Assembly (NCBI GenBank): GCA_002317225.1
Contig: DCIW01000067.1
Coordinates: 1 to 5,623 of the forward strand
From: Prevotellaceae bacterium UBA1716
GTDB taxonomy: Bacteria > Bacteroidota > Bacteroidia > Bacteroidales > Bacteroidaceae
Length of the DNA: 5,623 bases
Direction: 5' to 3'
The translations under genes were made by a program, and so were the position numbers. The notes under the pieces were generated by a model. It ran no database searches, was not told the DNA's origin, and saw only the letters and a list, made by a program, of their open reading frames with translations. Shown here piece by piece: positions 5,584-5,623 of the stretch; the first letter of the stretch is position 1, and the number at the start of each line of letters is the position of its first letter.

Positions 5584-5623
5584 ATTGTACTTTTTAAATG
5601 TATCCGTCTCCGGGTTGACCCTT

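Larger units (their letters stand above)
5060..5623. other. Repeat-rich non-coding region at right edge
   Basis: These 564 bases contain no ORF with a credible start, domain or codon pattern. Apart from the promoter element at 5082-5089, about 5117-5190 is plain AT-rich DNA in which I see nothing. From 5191 onward three kinds of repeat follow one another: the TTCCTATAGTG cluster, two AGAGTCAAC copies, and the concentric inverted repeats around 5462. No transposase, integrase or tRNA is visible within the window. Confidence 0.7.

Noticed and set aside
5413..5623. Plus-strand frame open for 70 codons to the right edge (begins LKCGKCGKKS)
   Set aside because: It has no ATG start, no domain, and much of it is just translation of the inverted repeats; the DNA symmetry is a simpler explanation.

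Overview
The window looks like chromosomal DNA of a Bacteroidales bacterium, most likely of the Prevotella/Segatella/Bacteroides type. The evidence is a SusC/RagA-type TonB-linked outer-membrane receptor, a large fasciclin (FAS1) lipoprotein in the same operon, weak Shine-Dalgarno signals, and TAnnTTTG-type promoter elements as used by the Bacteroidetes primary sigma factor. The genus is inference; the phylum/order is well supported. All three recognisable genes are on the minus strand, so the text follows their transcription from right to left.

Right part (about 5060-5623): no convincing gene. It is unusually rich in symmetrical repeats. A cluster of TTCCTATAGTG units lies at 5191-5272. A set of concentric inverted repeats lies at 5342-5583: a 19-bp perfect arm pair, an 18-bp arm pair with one mismatch, a 7-bp pair and a central 14-bp perfect palindrome all share one exact midpoint at 5462.5, while the DNA between the arms is not symmetrical. 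This is the least explained and most interesting part of the window. It could be a replication, transfer or recombination site, a multi-site operator, or a structured RNA/ssDNA element; the sequence alone does not decide.

Middle (4436-5089): a single-gene unit encoding a 183-residue lipoprotein of unknown function, with a TATCTTTG promoter element in front and a strong strand-specific hairpin terminator behind it. Its base composition is clearly more AT-rich than the operon that follows.

Left (1-4303): an operon that starts with a 970-residue lipoprotein containing four FAS1-like modules and continues 19 bp later with a SusC-family receptor, of which the first 436 residues are present before the window ends. 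By analogy with SusC/SusD systems, the receptor would import a ligand captured at the cell surface by lipoprotein partners, powered by TonB-ExbBD. The FAS1 lipoprotein is probably such a surface partner, binding protein or glycan. No SusD gene, enzyme, or anti-sigma/sigma pair is visible here; if a SusD exists it should lie beyond the left edge.
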